Shown here piece after piece: positions 11,343 to 23,798 of a stretch of 64,000 nucleotides of DNA (position 1 is its first letter; the number at the start of each line of letters is the position of its first letter). Under the pieces are notes generated by a model. The model had not been told where the DNA came from. It worked only from the letters and a program-made list of their open reading frames with translations, and did no database searches. Origin of the DNA: Phoronis australis (Eukaryota > Phoronida > Phoronidae). The stretch lies in contig NMRA01000556.1 of NCBI GenBank assembly GCA_002633005.1, forward strand, positions 13,945-77,944, read 5' to 3'. Made by a program: the position numbers and the translations under genes.

Positions 11343-11626
11343 TGACTTGGGATTGAAATACGGGAAAAAGTGGAGTAAACTGGTTCTTCTTGAAAATGGC
11401 TGCCGGGAACTATTTTTCACTGAGTAAGGTCAATGTCCGTTATTCAGTGTAAAGTGGTTACCCGTAGCCATTTTGAAGAGGGACCCATTTACTCAACTTT
11501 TGCTGTAAAATGATTAACTGGAAGAGTTTTGTTAAACAGTTGTGGGAAAATGAGGAGACTGGAACCTGCAGTGGCAGTCGCACTGCCAGGTATGATTCTC
11601 CGATACATATTACTCCCAGTTTGCAG

Positions 11627-11720
11627 CACAGGCGTCCTCAGCTTCTGATCGTCCCCAATATACTGGTGTTATATGTAGTAAGTGTCCTGGGGACGCGATC
11701 AGAAGCTGAGGACGCCTGTG
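11627..11720. mobile_element. 94-bp palindromic MITE with 8-bp target duplication (hAT-like)
   Basis: The termini CACAGGCGTCCTCAGC and its reverse complement form arms of about 31 bases that differ by one small indel. The element is flanked by the identical 8-mer GTTTGCAG at 11619-11626 and 11721-11728. An 8-bp duplication and a short CA...TG-ended inverted repeat are the usual marks of hAT-superfamily non-autonomous elements. It has no coding capacity. Confidence 0.85.
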
Positions 11721-11728
11721 GTTTGCAG

Positions 11729-13870
11729 ACGGTTACGTGTCTATGGAACACTAAAACACGATCAGAAATAACCTAAACGATTGTCCACAGGATAACAATA
11801 TGTCAAGCCGTAGTTCAGATATGGGGCATTCTAGACGCCTCCAAGTCTTCATTATGAAAAAAATACAGTAATTCGACTAGTGTTCACGGTGTTTACGCTA
11901 CGCTACAAGGGCGCAGACATCTTGAAACGTGACGTCACGTCACGTTCTTTCTCGCCGACCTGCGTTACTAATGACGATCACAAACATCATGGCGACCTAG
12001 TGCAGTTCGGAGGTGGAAGGTGGGTTGTGAGGAATTTTGTTGTGTTGCTCTGACCTAATATTTTAAGCCCTAGTTTTTTGTTCATAGTACAATTCCAAAG
12101 ATTCCCAATGGTACGGATATCAAATAAATTTCTGTACGAAGTCAAATTGGACGGGCACTTGCTACAACCATCTTTAGTGAAGTTGGACAGTGACCACGTC
12201 TCTATCCTAGGCACTATACTGCGTAGCTGAATAGAGACGGTGTAGCTCCTATACTAGCTTCATACATCCGAAGCTTCTCAACGAGTAATGCCTTAAACTG
12301 ACTAAAACAACAAATTCACATTGTTGGAAGTACCTTTTGTGAATAGAGGGACACCTTAGGAGGGCGTTGATGTATTATTTTAATTCCTTCCAAATCGAAG
12401 AAATACACACCCGTGACCTAAACTCTAAAGTCGTGAATGTAAGCATAATACGCAGCTGATTGTCATACTACCCAATATCCGTTAGCAACTGCTCATGTGA
12501 TGTCATGGACATATATCAGCCTTCATAAATATACATGTTTTGAAAATCTTAATCCTTGTTTGTCCCTGTAAGCATGTGCAGAGTTTTGAAACAGTCGCTG
12601 ATATCGCCAGCCATTTTGAATGAGGCCTTAAAGTCGTGACCGTTTTGTTTAGACGGAAATGCGCGAAGTAAGGCCACACAGGTCAACTACAGTGCTTACA
12701 GTTACTCTAGCCGACATAAAAATGCATTGCATTGTTTATTAATTCAGTTTCAATTGAAATAATGTTTTGCACCCAACTTTGATGTGCACAGATTTTTTAA
12801 ATGAGGCTGTTCACGTAAAACGCTAAGAACCCAGCATCAAGTATCTCTCTGTATTTTATTGCTTTGGCCTTAAAAAACTTGATCGACCCTGGGACATTTT
12901 GATACATTGTTCAAGCTACCCATGGAGCGCGTGTTTGAGTAAACCTGAACGATGAATACCTTCGAAAATATATCCCAAAAATGTACAAAAAAGTAGATTA
13001 GTGAAATATGCTTTTTTAAGATACATTTGAAAAAAAGAAGCCACTCACTCACTGTTTGTTATCATATTGTGAACACCAACACGTCCGGGTATGCGTTTGA
13101 CATTCGTAAGCAGACGAACGCTGGAAACTTCAATGCCGCGCAGAAGAGGAATAAGATCGTTCACGACTTAAGGGCACTCACGACTTTTGGACCTCTGACG
13201 GTACTTCTGTTATCAAACTTTTTATTCGAGCTGTCCCTTATTCAATTCCTGAAATTGGAAACTTGCCATTTTTATCACAGTGCACAGGTGGTATGATGTC
13301 ATATCCCCTGGCATGTGAGGCGTTTTTCAAGTCTGTTTAACAATTTTATTTCAGTGTGGTTACTTCATGGGTCATACACAATTGAGTGATGTTTGTGAAT
13401 CATCTGTTGAAGAGATGTATATATCAAGGGTGTGGCTTATTCAAAATTTGTGGGTATTGAAGTGAGTCACTGTTTGTCCTCATGGCGGTGTGCCTGTGTC
13501 TGATTTTTTTTTGAGGTATCCCACGTGTCTACACTACAAGACAAAATTATTCCTGAAGACAAAATATTGTATTCCCGTCATGACGCCTAAATCTATTAAC
13601 AACAAAAATGACTGATAAGAACCTTAAAACAGCAACACACTTGCCTCACAATGGCTAATGGCTGTCTTATTGACTGTCCTCATACTCAGTTGTGAGAGAA
13701 GCCTATTGTAATCGGGACGCTTGGGGGTGTCTCGTTATTGAACCCAGACAGGACTTGTGATCTATTTCATTGTTAAAATGGACGTACTTTAAATCAAAGG
13801 AAACAATCGCCAAGTTGTAGTATATAGTATGTAGCTTTTATTACTAAATCAAACAGTACAGGGCTGGTAC
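11729..13870. other. No gene recognised
   Basis: AT-rich sequence upstream of the candidate exon at 13.9-14.2 kb. Short open frames on both strands lack family resemblance or convincing splice borders. A segment near 13.56-13.66 kb (TATTAACAACAAAAATGA) resembles 58.52-58.58 kb and is likely an old repeat. Confidence 0.5.
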
Positions 13871-13880
13871 GTTTACTCAC

Positions 13881-14206
13881 AAGCAATCTTGAGTTGCGTT
13901 GTCGGACATTGTCGGTCTTTGTTCTGGAATAAGTGCGGTGGGCGTGCGTTTGTGATTGATGCGTCTTGTTAGACAATTAAGCCTCAGCACTTCGCGGGGA
14001 GAACTTATACGAGAACGATCACTTGGTTTTGGAGTAAATAGGGATGAATTTGGATATATAGCCGAAAGCTCAAGGGGATAAACCTTAGTGGCTTTCGCAT
14101 TCATAACTGCGAGCTCCGCTTCGGTTGAATTTGGTAGAGCCGAAATGTCGCGTCTGTACGACGCTAGGAAAAGTGACCGAACTCCTGAAACCACTAGGTG
14201 GCCCAT
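13881..14206 (-). CDS. Candidate first coding exon of an unidentified or OGG1-linked transcript
   Basis: On the minus strand a TATA-like CTATAAATA ends three bases before an ATG at 14206, and the frame stays open for about 108 codons until a consensus donor (GTGAGT) at 13880-13875. If the TATA box is used, transcription would start near 14185 and a later ATG (near 14.1 kb) would be the start. The predicted peptide is basic and proline- and serine-rich, and includes the segment SDRSRISSPREVLRLN; I recognise no family. It runs in the same direction as OGG1 and head-to-head with LRRIQ3 about 300 bases away, so it could be an upstream OGG1 exon or a separate gene. The donor leaves phase 2, which equals the phase needed at the OGG1 exon at 9116, but direct joining would lack the conserved FRW arginine. 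Confidence 0.35.
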
Positions 14207-14207
14207 T

Positions 14208-14217
14208 ATTTATAGAG
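14208..14217 (-). promoter_or_regulatory. TATA-like box
   Basis: CTATAAATA on the minus strand, lying between the candidate leftward exon and LRRIQ3. It suggests a divergent promoter in the roughly 300-base interval to 14508. The claim rests on the motif only. Confidence 0.35.
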
Positions 14218-14546
14218 GGTGTCACATGACAAACTGGGCTAATGACAAGTCACCAGGTTAAAGTTCTTGGACTTGATGGTTCCTGACCAAATGAGGTATG
14301 ATCAAATCATACAAACGCACTAGTACCGACGATAACCAACAGGTGTCATGCAAATACAGAGACAGAGATGAGATTATTCTTGCTACACTACTTTGTCAAT
14401 GAATTCAACTACCACCTAGCAGTCATGTCAGGAACTCCTAGTCATTTTGTCAAAATGCTTTTGGTTAATTGTACTGCAGGTTTTAATGATTGACTCTTTC
14501 ATTATAGAATGTGACGGCAGTGTTAGAGAATCGAGTCTCGCCTATC

Positions 14547-17500
14547 ATGACTGCACCGCCAGACTGGGCCAAGTTTGGTCTTAATCAGGAGTCGCCTAGG
14601 TTTAATATTATTACACCAAGGGAAAAGTACTACCGTATGAGGGAGACAGAAGCTATAAAGCAAGCCCAGGACCATGGATATTTTACAACAGCCAGTAAAG
14701 AATACATCTTGGATAAATATGGGGCAGAAAGTAACAAGAGAAAGATCAGCCGCATAAAGCTAGTGAAGTTTCCAACTTGTCATTTAAAAGTTATTGGAGA
14801 CATAAGTCTATGTAACCGGCTCAGAATTTGTATACTACACAATAATTATATTGTGAAGTTTGATGCATTGAAAGCTTGTCGAGAGTTGGTGAAATTAGAC
14901 TTACACAGTAACTTGGTAAGTTCATTTTGTATTGAAAATCGGTTATTAAATAGCGAAAAAAGTGAAAGTAAAAATGTCGAACTTCAAACTGGTCTGCTGG
15001 GGTTCTTAAAAATAATTGCTGAATATCTTGGAAAATTTTCATGACGAAGCATTTGGTTATGTAATCATTTATTACATAGTATGGAATTAGATACTAGCTT
15101 TTTATAGAATTCAAAAACGTGTTGGAACATGAAAATGCATTCCATACCAATTGTCCTTTATGTCTTTATTTGCATGGATTGCTGCCTTGAGTGGGTCAAA
15201 TGCAGGACTGTGTATAGTCAAGCAGAGTCATTACAGAATCATAAAATGCCAGGGAAACCTTTCATCTTGGTGGCATAACGTGATAAATATTAAGCACTTT
15301 TACATACAGTGGAGGCCATGCTAGTGTTTGGAGATGAATTTCACAAAGTTTCACTTTTGTGCTACTTATGTATTAAACAAAAAAAGAAAAACAAATTGAC
15401 TGTAACACGGCTCTGTGGTTTCAATTTCAGATCAGTTCAATACCTGGTGCTGATTTCTGGGCTAATCTGCCGCACCTGATGATTCTCCATCTCCATGACA
15501 ACCCTATTGGACACATCAGTAACCTTCATGACCTTGCCATTTGTCGCAATCTGGCGGTGAGTGTGAGGATGATAAAGAATTTTTTATGAATTTGATATTA
15601 GGTTCAGCCACTGAAAGGTCTCTGTTTAATGCTTGGTCTTAAATTGTCAAATACTTTTGACTTTCTTGCATTATATTTCATGGTTGTGTAAAAATTAAAA
15701 ACCAGGATAACTGTTAAATGCAGGTCTTTGCCAACTCTATAAATACTGTTTGCAAAATCAGAGGTGATACTGCTTTTAACCCAGGCAAGTCGTATAGTAG
15801 TCATACATTTATGTCATTAATAATGACTAATGATTAAAATGTAACTTGCATGCGGGTTAAAAATGGTATCCTCTCATTTTACACTCAGTCACTTGATTGC
15901 TAACTATTACTCATTGCAATAATGTTTACCTGGCTGTCTATTGCACCTGTCATTATGGTATGAGTGACTATGGAAGAGACTCATGTAGCATTGGTGACTA
16001 CATTTCCTCTGTAGATCTTGACCATGTACGACACGCCAGTTAGTCTGAAGAAGAACTACCGCCACCATGTGGTGAACACTGTGTGGTCACTGAAGGCGTT
16101 CGACCACCACATGATCTCAGACGAGGAGATCATAGAGGACGCTGCCTTCCGTCACGGTCCCTACGCCACTCTATCCCCCAAGATGTACATTGACCTTTGC
16201 CCTTCGTCTGATAGTCCGGTAATTGTTTGTAGTTATTATTTCCATTAATTGCTTTAATTTACAACATTGTTTAGCAGTATGATAAATGACAGTTGTTTAC
16301 TTCCTTGAAAGAATGTTGAAAAATTAGAAGAAAAACTAACTTCTTGACAATCAGATTGTCAGATATTGTCACCATAATGAAGGCAAAGTAATTGAAGATG
16401 ACAAATGGACAGACAGTGATCATTAGAACAAAAAGGGAACAGTACTCAGCTAGCATTGTAAGACAGTTCAGTGCTGACATTAAAATTCCACTTTGCTGTA
16501 GTCATATGTGTGCTGTAGTCAGATGTGTGCTGTAGTCAGGGGTGTGCTGTAGTGAGAAAATAAATATGAGCTATATTCAGGCGTTTAAAACATCAACTTT
16601 GTTGGACAGATGTGCTTTGTTGTTCCAAAACAGCGTCATTGCACTTTTGTCCTTTGTTTGAATAGACATGGGGATTACGATACATGTACGTCGCCTATAA
16701 TTCTTTGGCAGCTGAAACTAAGCCACCATGACGAGCCACATTGTGGGCTTGGTCTGAAACAGTAATGACTAAAGGCAGGGGGTCTCAACTTTAGAACTCA
16801 GTTCTATGTAATCTGAGTAAGGAACGAGATGAGACAGAATTACCTTACCTTAAATTACCTTCTGTGAGTCGGTTCACAGAAGATGTTGGGCACAAATCCT
16901 CTCCTCATAGGTGCACCCACTGAGGACAAGCAGAAGAGCATTGGGGGTGATGTTTCCCATAGTGAGCTTATTGTGGAGTCTTCTCAGGGGACTGGCCAAA
17001 GGAAACCTTATGTCACAAATGGTGAAGGCTCTCGCTATATTCGCCCAGCTGTTCTGTTGTGCGGAGCATGATGAAACAGAAAGTGGTATAAATCAAACTT
17101 TGCTTTTTGACAGATTTCTCGGATTTTATTGCTCCCTTCAACTCTAATTGCACCTAATTTATGTTGCATTTCTTGCACAGAACTCGACATACCAAGAAGA
17201 AATACAAGTGATCAAGGAACTGTTGAGTAAGCTATCCAAGATCATGGCCCATTTCTCACCTGTGCTCATTGTACAAAGATACCTGCGTGGCTGGCTAACA
17301 CGCAGACGGTACCGGCTCATCATGGAAACACGCATTTGGTTAGTACTAAAGAATCTGGCTTGAGTTTTCGACAGTGATAGCTTTCTTAAGTTCATCAAAA
17401 ATGTATCAGTAGAAGTCCTGTGTAGTTCTTTCAAGTCTCTTGTACTGGGCAGGTGAAACATTCAGGACCAGCCTCTGGCTCGTCGTGTTTTCTCAAGTCT

Positions 17501-20500
17501 TTTTAATTCTGCTGCATCGATGTTAATTTTCAATCATTTTTCATAAGAAAATCTCCTGCACATTATTTCTTGGGTTATTTGCAACTCTGTGGAACCTTGC
17601 TTTGGGTCCTTGAATACATCAAAATACATTTGGCTTTCACGTTCTAGTCCCGAAAATGCCATAAGTGTCTGGTGGCTTCTCCTAGTGGACGTCCTATAAA
17701 GTATAAACAGCATATAAATTATAAATGCTAAGCTGTAGTTTTTGGAGCATGTATCATATGCAAAGCATTGGAAGGTTGTTATAAAAACTAAGACAAACCC
17801 GTTTTCTTCATTTTTGGGAGTGGTATGGACGATCTCCCTGGTAGGGCCCCATATTTTGGCAAGAGAATTCCCGAGTCTCCATAATTGTACTTGGAAGCCT
17901 TGAGAGCTCTACACGTCTTCATTTTGTTTCCTATGCTGGGATTTGGTTACAAAATGCAGATCAATTGGTTGACATATAGCACCATCTATTGTGTACTGCT
18001 AACATTATTTCACTAAAAATGTCTTAAATTCACCTTGCACCAAAACTTATGTCTTATTGTAAGTCTCTGTTTGGACTATGGGTAAAAACATTGTAAAGTT
18101 ATGACACTTAGTAAGGGCTGTTCCAGCAAAATCTGTATGGGAGGGGGGGGGAAGGCACTTTTATTTCGTACCCACCGCCCATATTTTTCATTTATTTCTC
18201 CAACCCATGACCCATAATTTTTTAATTATTTTTAATAGGTTAAAATATAAAACCCAACACTTGCAAACAAATTGCCTCCAGGAGGACCTGTTAAGAACTT
18301 AGATGATTGACAGACAAGAACTAGTTGTCTTGTCCAACATTGTCAAAAATTAAAGTAGCCTGTGAACAATACTTTTGGCAGCCACCAGGTGTCTCTGTTC
18401 ACCATGTGTCTATAATTTCAATGAACATTTTTGCAATTATAAGGATCTATGAATCTCAAACTGNAAGTGAAACAGGCCCCTGTTTAGACTAATTACATTT
18501 TTCTTGCTGGTGTCAAACCTTTGGAAGGCTTACAAACCGAACACTGTGATTTTTTGGTAAGCGCATTTTATTGTACCTCACAGAGAATAACATTCGATTG
18601 ACTTTTAGTTGGACTATTATTAATGTTTAAAATGCTGCTGAGCTAAGAGAAATATTTCTGTTTGTGGCGCTAATCTACTGTCTCATTAGTTTGCCTTAAT
18701 GGTGCTATGTTAGATTATTGCGAATGTCTTTATAACTTAATAGGGCTGCGGTCACTGTTCAACGATGGATACGCAACCTTAAGGGATGGAAGCTTCCAGC
18801 AGCCAAGAGAGTAGACCAGCAGTCAGTTAATGGCACCCCTGTGGCCTCGCCCTCACCCACGTCAAGAAGTCGGCCAAATATCGACGCCTATAAAGTGGAC
18901 TATGACAACTACATGCAGAACAGAAGACCAGGTTCTACAACATCTGTGGTGAGCTGTTCCGTGCTTTTGCAAACACCAGGTTCCTAGAAAAACTGACTAA
19001 GTCAGGCTATGGTCTAAATCAAAACTGGGGGCATGGTTTTAATATTGATGTAGGTATTGGCCACTAGATGGTGGTGATGATGGTGATACAACCATGTTTT
19101 CTGAATTCGTGCTCTGTTTAGCTGTGTTCAAAACTACTATGAACCTATTGCCTGCCTGTCACAGGTGATAAATAATGAATGAATTATACAATGGATACAA
19201 CAGAATGTATAGCATCACAGAGAAACTGGTGTATACAATATGCAATATATGCATTTGCTTCAAGTCAAAGGAGGACAGAAAATGTACATTAAATTTTCAA
19301 TGAAATAACATTTGATGCATTGATGTTTGAAGACTCAGGCGCCATTTACATCAATTTCTACTTTGGTGGCTTTTGAGAATCAAATAGAAACCTTTTGTTA
19401 TCACATCATCAAATTAAGTTGTATTCGACTAAGTTGAAGAACTTTTAATTAGAAAAAGTCTTAAAATTCATTAGGAAACAACATTCTCTAAGTTTTGATT
19501 TTGGCTTCATATGTTTATCTTGTATTTTCCAGTCAATGTCTTCAAAGGGAGGTAGTGCTAAAAAGAAGCGGAGGAACATCACTATCAACCTCAGCAAATT
19601 GGAGCAAGGCCCATTCTCTAGCCGGGCTGAGGATCGAGCTACACCTCATGATAGCGCCCGCGATGTTGTTCGCAAGCCAACACTCAGGAAGACGGGACTA
19701 ATGAGTAAGGAAGAAAAGAGAAAGAGGCACAATGCAATGAGCTTGTTTAAGGTCGAAGAGGACGAGATGCCAAAGAAGATAAAAATTAAAGATGTTCGGC
19801 AGTTTTTCGGTCCTGTTGCGGATCGTTTTCCATCACCGGAACCAGTTATGTCTTCCGTTCTAGCTGAAGAGGGAGCTGGGGAGACGCCTTTTCGTTTGCG
19901 TGGCTTCAAAAAGACAATTTACATGGACTACTGTCCCATAGCCGATGTGATGAGAGCAAATATGGACGTTGGGAAGGATATGAGGGAATTTGAAAGTTAT
20001 TACCACTCAAGGAAGTTACGAGAGCCGAAAAAGCAAGCTAAGAGGCATAACTTCACAACGAATGAGCAGAGGATGTTTAACAGAGTTCAAGGAACTATGG
20101 GATTGTCATGTTTAACCGCTGTTGGACAAGCGTACCGGGACAGGAAACGAGCAGAAAAGATGGCTTCCAAAATGGAGCACATTTTGAACATGCGGGAATC
20201 TCGGGAAGAAGCGAAAGAGAGAGTCAAGTTGTATCATGAAGAAAAACGTCAGCTTACTCTTAAACAGCGGGAAAGAGACTCGAAGAAAGCTGTTGAAGTG
20301 CTGGAGCGTAGGGAACTGCAGCAGATTGGTTACTTGGAGAAGGTACAAGAGAACAGGGCTAAAACAGGTGAAAAGAGAAAGCTGTTCACGGCAGACAAGT
20401 CGTTTGCTTCTGATTTCAATGCACAGCAGACGTCGATCTCGCTGGCACTGCAGAAGCATGACCGTCTGTCGAAACGTGAAGATACACTGCACAACAAGTA

Positions 20501-20801
20501 CGACCTTGTCGAGGACATCCGAGAGTCTGAACGGCAGCAGCAGGAGCTGGTGAAGACATATCTAGAACACAGGAAGTTGATGCGGCAGTCAGAGAATGAG
20601 ATGGCGAGAGCGGCATTGGACACTAGGCTCCTTCAGGAGGCCAATGAGAGAATCATGCAAGCGCGGCAAAGGGTGGCCAAGTTGAAGGCGAAGCAGAAAC
20701 AGGTACAAGCCTTTTATCCATTGCCTCTGGCACCGGATGGAACCCCGCCCATGGCAGACACTGGAGCAGGGAGAATTCAGGCTCTGGGTAAAACTTCATA
20801 G
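14547..20801 (+). CDS. LRRIQ3: Leucine-rich repeats and IQ motif protein 3 (LRRIQ3-like), six exons
   Basis: Exons are 14508-14915, 15431-15556, 16015-16218, 17181-17338, 18744-18948 and 19533-20801, with AG/GT borders and phases 0,0,0,2,0. From the ATG at 14547 the product is about 776 residues; human LRRIQ3 is shorter, near 620. The N-terminal third holds leucine-rich repeats (LRICILHNNYI, LVKLDLHSNL, LMILHLHDNPIG) followed by the family segment VSLKKNYRHHVVN and DHHMISDEEII. An IQ calmodulin-binding motif, VLIVQRYLRGWLTRRRYR, falls at about residues 261-278 and a second weaker one, TVQRWIRNLKGW, near 290-301. The last exon encodes a long charged coiled coil (about 540-745). The family is known from ciliated tissues; a ciliary role is inferred. 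The first exon may extend to a splice acceptor at 14506-14507 with an upstream start, so the N terminus is uncertain. Confidence 0.93.
16495..16556. repeat. 17-bp minisatellite, nearly four copies
   Basis: Copies of GCTGTAGTCAGATGTGT with small changes, in the LRRIQ3 intron after the exon ending at 16218. Confidence 0.8.
16866..17060 (+). repeat. Dispersed repeat family 4, plus copy
   Basis: About 190 bases match the reverse complement of 32.50-32.69 kb at roughly three bases in four. Both start GGTTCAC(A/G)GAAGATGTTGGG and run through ATTGGGGG(T/C)GATGTTTCCC to GGCCAAAGG(A/G)AAC. It lies in an LRRIQ3 intron. Translated in parallel, both copies give MLG..PL..G.P.EDK..IGGDV, so a decayed coding element is possible. 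Confidence 0.6.
18463..18463. other. Single ambiguous base
   Basis: One N in an LRRIQ3 intron. Unlike the other three single Ns, I see no duplicated flank here. Confidence 0.9.
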
Positions 20802-20970
20802 TCGACATAAGGTCAAGCATTCAGTTCACATCATGGCTTTCAACTTGACAGTTTTCAACAATCAATAAGAACATTTGTAAGGTTGTCAGCATTGTACCTT
20901 GTTGAAGTGTACTCAGAACCGTAATGGTGGTTTACAAAGTTTTCATCTGATTGGACAAGTCGTCGATTAT

Positions 20971-21396
20971 CTGTTGTGTGTTTGACCAATGGCGTTGTTA
21001 CGATGTGCCAACAGGTAACACTATAGTTTACACATGGCTTGACCCACGACTATCAATAAATGCTTCCTCTGTTGTCATAGATTATGGTTTGGGACATTTG
21101 TATATATGAAGCGACTTGTATTTCCACTCTGATTTTATGGAATTCTTAACTTATGCAATATGTTGCAGAACTGCTCAGGACCAACAACTTTCAACTTCTA
21201 TCTTACTGATGAGGGGGACCACGCCACTTTTAACTATTATCGTACTGACGAGGGGGACCACACCACTTTTAACTACTATCTTACTGACGAGTGGACCATG
21301 TCACTTTTAATTACTACCTTACTGACAAGGGGGTCCACACCACTTTTCTACTAAGTTCATAACTTATTCCGGAATACAACAAGCGATGCATTTGAT
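20971..21396 (+). repeat. 426-bp direct duplication, copy 1
   Basis: Ends at the single N at 21397 and is repeated at 21398-21823 with the same length and only a few substitutions. It contains four copies of a 39-bp unit starting TACTGACGAGGGGGACCACA. It lies just 3' of the LRRIQ3 stop codon and includes an AATAAA. Confidence 0.95.
21055..21060 (+). terminator. Polyadenylation signal candidate for LRRIQ3
   Basis: AATAAA about 250 bases after the LRRIQ3 stop codon. In the duplicate downstream the equivalent reads AATGAA. Confidence 0.4.
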
Positions 21397-21397
21397 N

Positions 21398-21823
21398 CTG
21401 TTGTGTGTTTGACCAATGGCATTGTTACGATGTGCCAACAGGTAACACTATAGTTTACACATGGCTTGACCCACGACTATCAATGAATGCTTCCTCTGTT
21501 GTCATAGATTATGGTTTGGGACATTTGTATATATGAAGTGACTTGTATTTCCACTCTGATTTTATGGAATTCTTAACTTATGCAATATGTTGCAGAACTG
21601 CTCAGGACCAACAACTTTCAACTTCTATCTTACTGACGAGGGGGACCATGCCACTTTTAACTATTATCGTACTGACGAGGGGGACCACACCACTTTTAAC
21701 TACTATCTTACTGACGAGTGGACCATGTCACTTTTAATTACTACCTTACTGACAAGGGGGTCCACACCACTTTTCTACTAAGTTCATAACTTATTCCGGA
21801 ATACAACAAGCGATGCATTTGAT
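21398..21823 (+). repeat. 426-bp direct duplication, copy 2
   Basis: Starts immediately after the N at 21397 and matches copy 1 to its last base before divergent sequence resumes. Identical length on both sides of a single N points to an unmerged overlap between contigs, with allelic differences. Confidence 0.95.
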
Positions 21824-23238
21824 TAAGGCAAACTGTCCCTCTATCACTCCCTAACTGATTGTACAAACTACAAGTGACAGTATGTTTCATAGATCACATG
21901 TGATCAGGTACAGTTTTGCCATAATCACAAATCCTTATTCTACTTATTCTACAGGAAAAGAACTTATGGCGAAGCACAACTTAAAAGTTATTAAACTGTC
22001 TGGTGTGTGGATAATCCTTTGTGGTGATCTCACGACTATTTTCACATTTACCAATGGTTATTTTCTATTGGTTCTGCAATGCCACACTGTATGGCTAAAC
22101 CTGGGGTTGTGGTACACTTAGACTATTTCCATTCAATACTTTGTTTCAAAAGAGTTCTTATACAGTGTATAATATAGTTGTTTGAAATGTGGATGAAGGT
22201 TACACTTAAATTATGGGCGCTTGAGTATTGTCGACTTAGTCAACATCGAGGTGTTTTTTTGTTAACATTTGCAGATTTTTGTTAAGAATTGCACCCATTT
22301 GTTGTACTATTTCTAGTGCCTTTTTTGAAAATATTTTGTAATGTACAGTTTTGTGTAGTGTGTTGCTTTGTTGTAGTCTTGTTAATGGTGGTTCTCATTC
22401 CTACCTAAGTTACTCAAAAGACATTTAATTTTTACCATGACTCCAAGATTTTTAACTAAAGCTTAAAAATCAAACCTGAATCTTCCAGCTGTCAGATGCA
22501 TAGCATTCATTCATATGAAGAATTTTTAAGGTACTTTGTTCTCATTCCGTTTCAAACTTGGGTTGCAATGAAATAGCGTTTTCATCGTACTTTGGTCAGA
22601 GCTGAGTGTTGTGTTATTGTGCCTGGCACCGATTTGTTTATTTGTGAAGAGGTTCGCACAGTGCTGCAGTTAGTCGCGATATTGACAGAGAGCCTGGAAA
22701 AACTCTTTGTCAAGATTTGGTCAAAATTTTGGCAGAATCGAAAAGAACTGGATATTTATTCACAGCTTTGTAGTTCCACATTTTTCAAACTTTTAGGTAA
22801 ACTTTTATTTTTAAACTTTCAGTACCACGCCTAGTTCCTCTTGTTAAGAAATTGTGTTTATGAACTAAACCCAAACTAATTTTTCTTCCTCTTCCTACTA
22901 TGAAAGTTGCTGCTCAAGTCTCGTCTTTCCATTTTTAACCGACTGGTGTGGGTGTAACACAACACAAAGGTGAATCAGGTTGCAGGAACAGGTCAAGTGT
23001 TCGGCACCCTCGAGACACCACTGCTTCACAGTGAGCCTGGATGCACACAATGTCTCATCTATAATTGCGATTGATTGACCAGTGGATTTAAGGGTCTGGC
23101 CTGTACTGTGTTTTGGTCACAGCATTTGATCTTTAACTTGGCTCCAAAATGCAGCTGTTAGATGTAGAAATCAAACACTAGTCTGGTCACTTGTTGTTTC
23201 TCAACCCTAGTTGCCTCTGTTGTTTCAGTGTCTTGTTC
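21824..23238 (+). other. Probable LRRIQ3 3' UTR or intergenic sequence
   Basis: No coding feature is recognised. The stretch has no splice-bordered frames and ends at a strong AATAAA (23239-23244), so it may be a long 3' untranslated region. Confidence 0.4.
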
Positions 23239-23244
23239 AATAAA
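23239..23244 (+). terminator. Distal polyadenylation signal candidate for LRRIQ3
   Basis: AATAAA followed by a GT/T-rich element (GTGTTTATTTTTGT), the usual layout of an efficient animal cleavage site. Confidence 0.45.
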
Positions 23245-23452
23245 GTGTTTATTTTTGTACACAAAATTTGCCTTTCTTTAGTTATTGTAGTTTTAGGCGT
23301 GACCAAGATTCAGGTATGCGAGTGCACACTTTAAGGGGAAATGGCATTGATCACAAAAGTGTCCCAGTCAATTCTGTTGTGAAAGTCTCCATTTTACTAC
23401 ATTTCAAAGGCTGACTTGACAACAGGGAAACATCTAGAGGGCTGCCAAATAG

Positions 23453-23572
23453 ACGCCCTAGCTCAAATCTAGACAACCTAGCTCAAATCTAGACAACCTA
23501 GCCCAAATCTAGACATCCTACCCCAAATCTAGACACCCTAGCCCAAATCTAGACACCCTGACTAGGACTTTC
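23453..23572. repeat. 20-bp minisatellite, about 6 copies (family 3)
   Basis: Copies of CAAATCTAGACAACCTAGCT with point changes, each with the palindrome TCTAGA. The sequence just downstream matches the element at 8.1-8.3 kb, so the array seems to be part of that dispersed family. Confidence 0.85.
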
Positions 23573-23754
23573 TCTTCAGCATTTTATGCCCTATTCAACA
23601 ATGCAAACCTAAAGAAGAGTAAGCATTATGAAAACATTGGCGTATCTTATAACACTAGAACGGGGAATTCACTGGCCTGTCCAGAATAAAAAGTTGTCTG
23701 TGAAATGCCATGCATTTTATTGCAGACCTACGAGTCCACAGTAACATACCACAC

Positions 23755-23798
23755 TATAACCACAGTACAACCACAGTATAACCACAGTATAACCACAC
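23755..23798. repeat. 11-bp tandem repeat, four copies
   Basis: Copies of ATAACCACAGT (first variant ACAACCACAGT). No function apparent. Confidence 0.8.

Noticed and set aside
19646-20623. Antisense frames inside the last LRRIQ3 exon
   Set aside because: They are shadows of a charged coiled-coil coding sequence in other frames.
21116-21781. Repeated 64-codon frames with TDEGDH-type units
   Set aside because: They translate the 39-bp tandem repeat in the LRRIQ3 3' region and appear twice because of the duplicated block.
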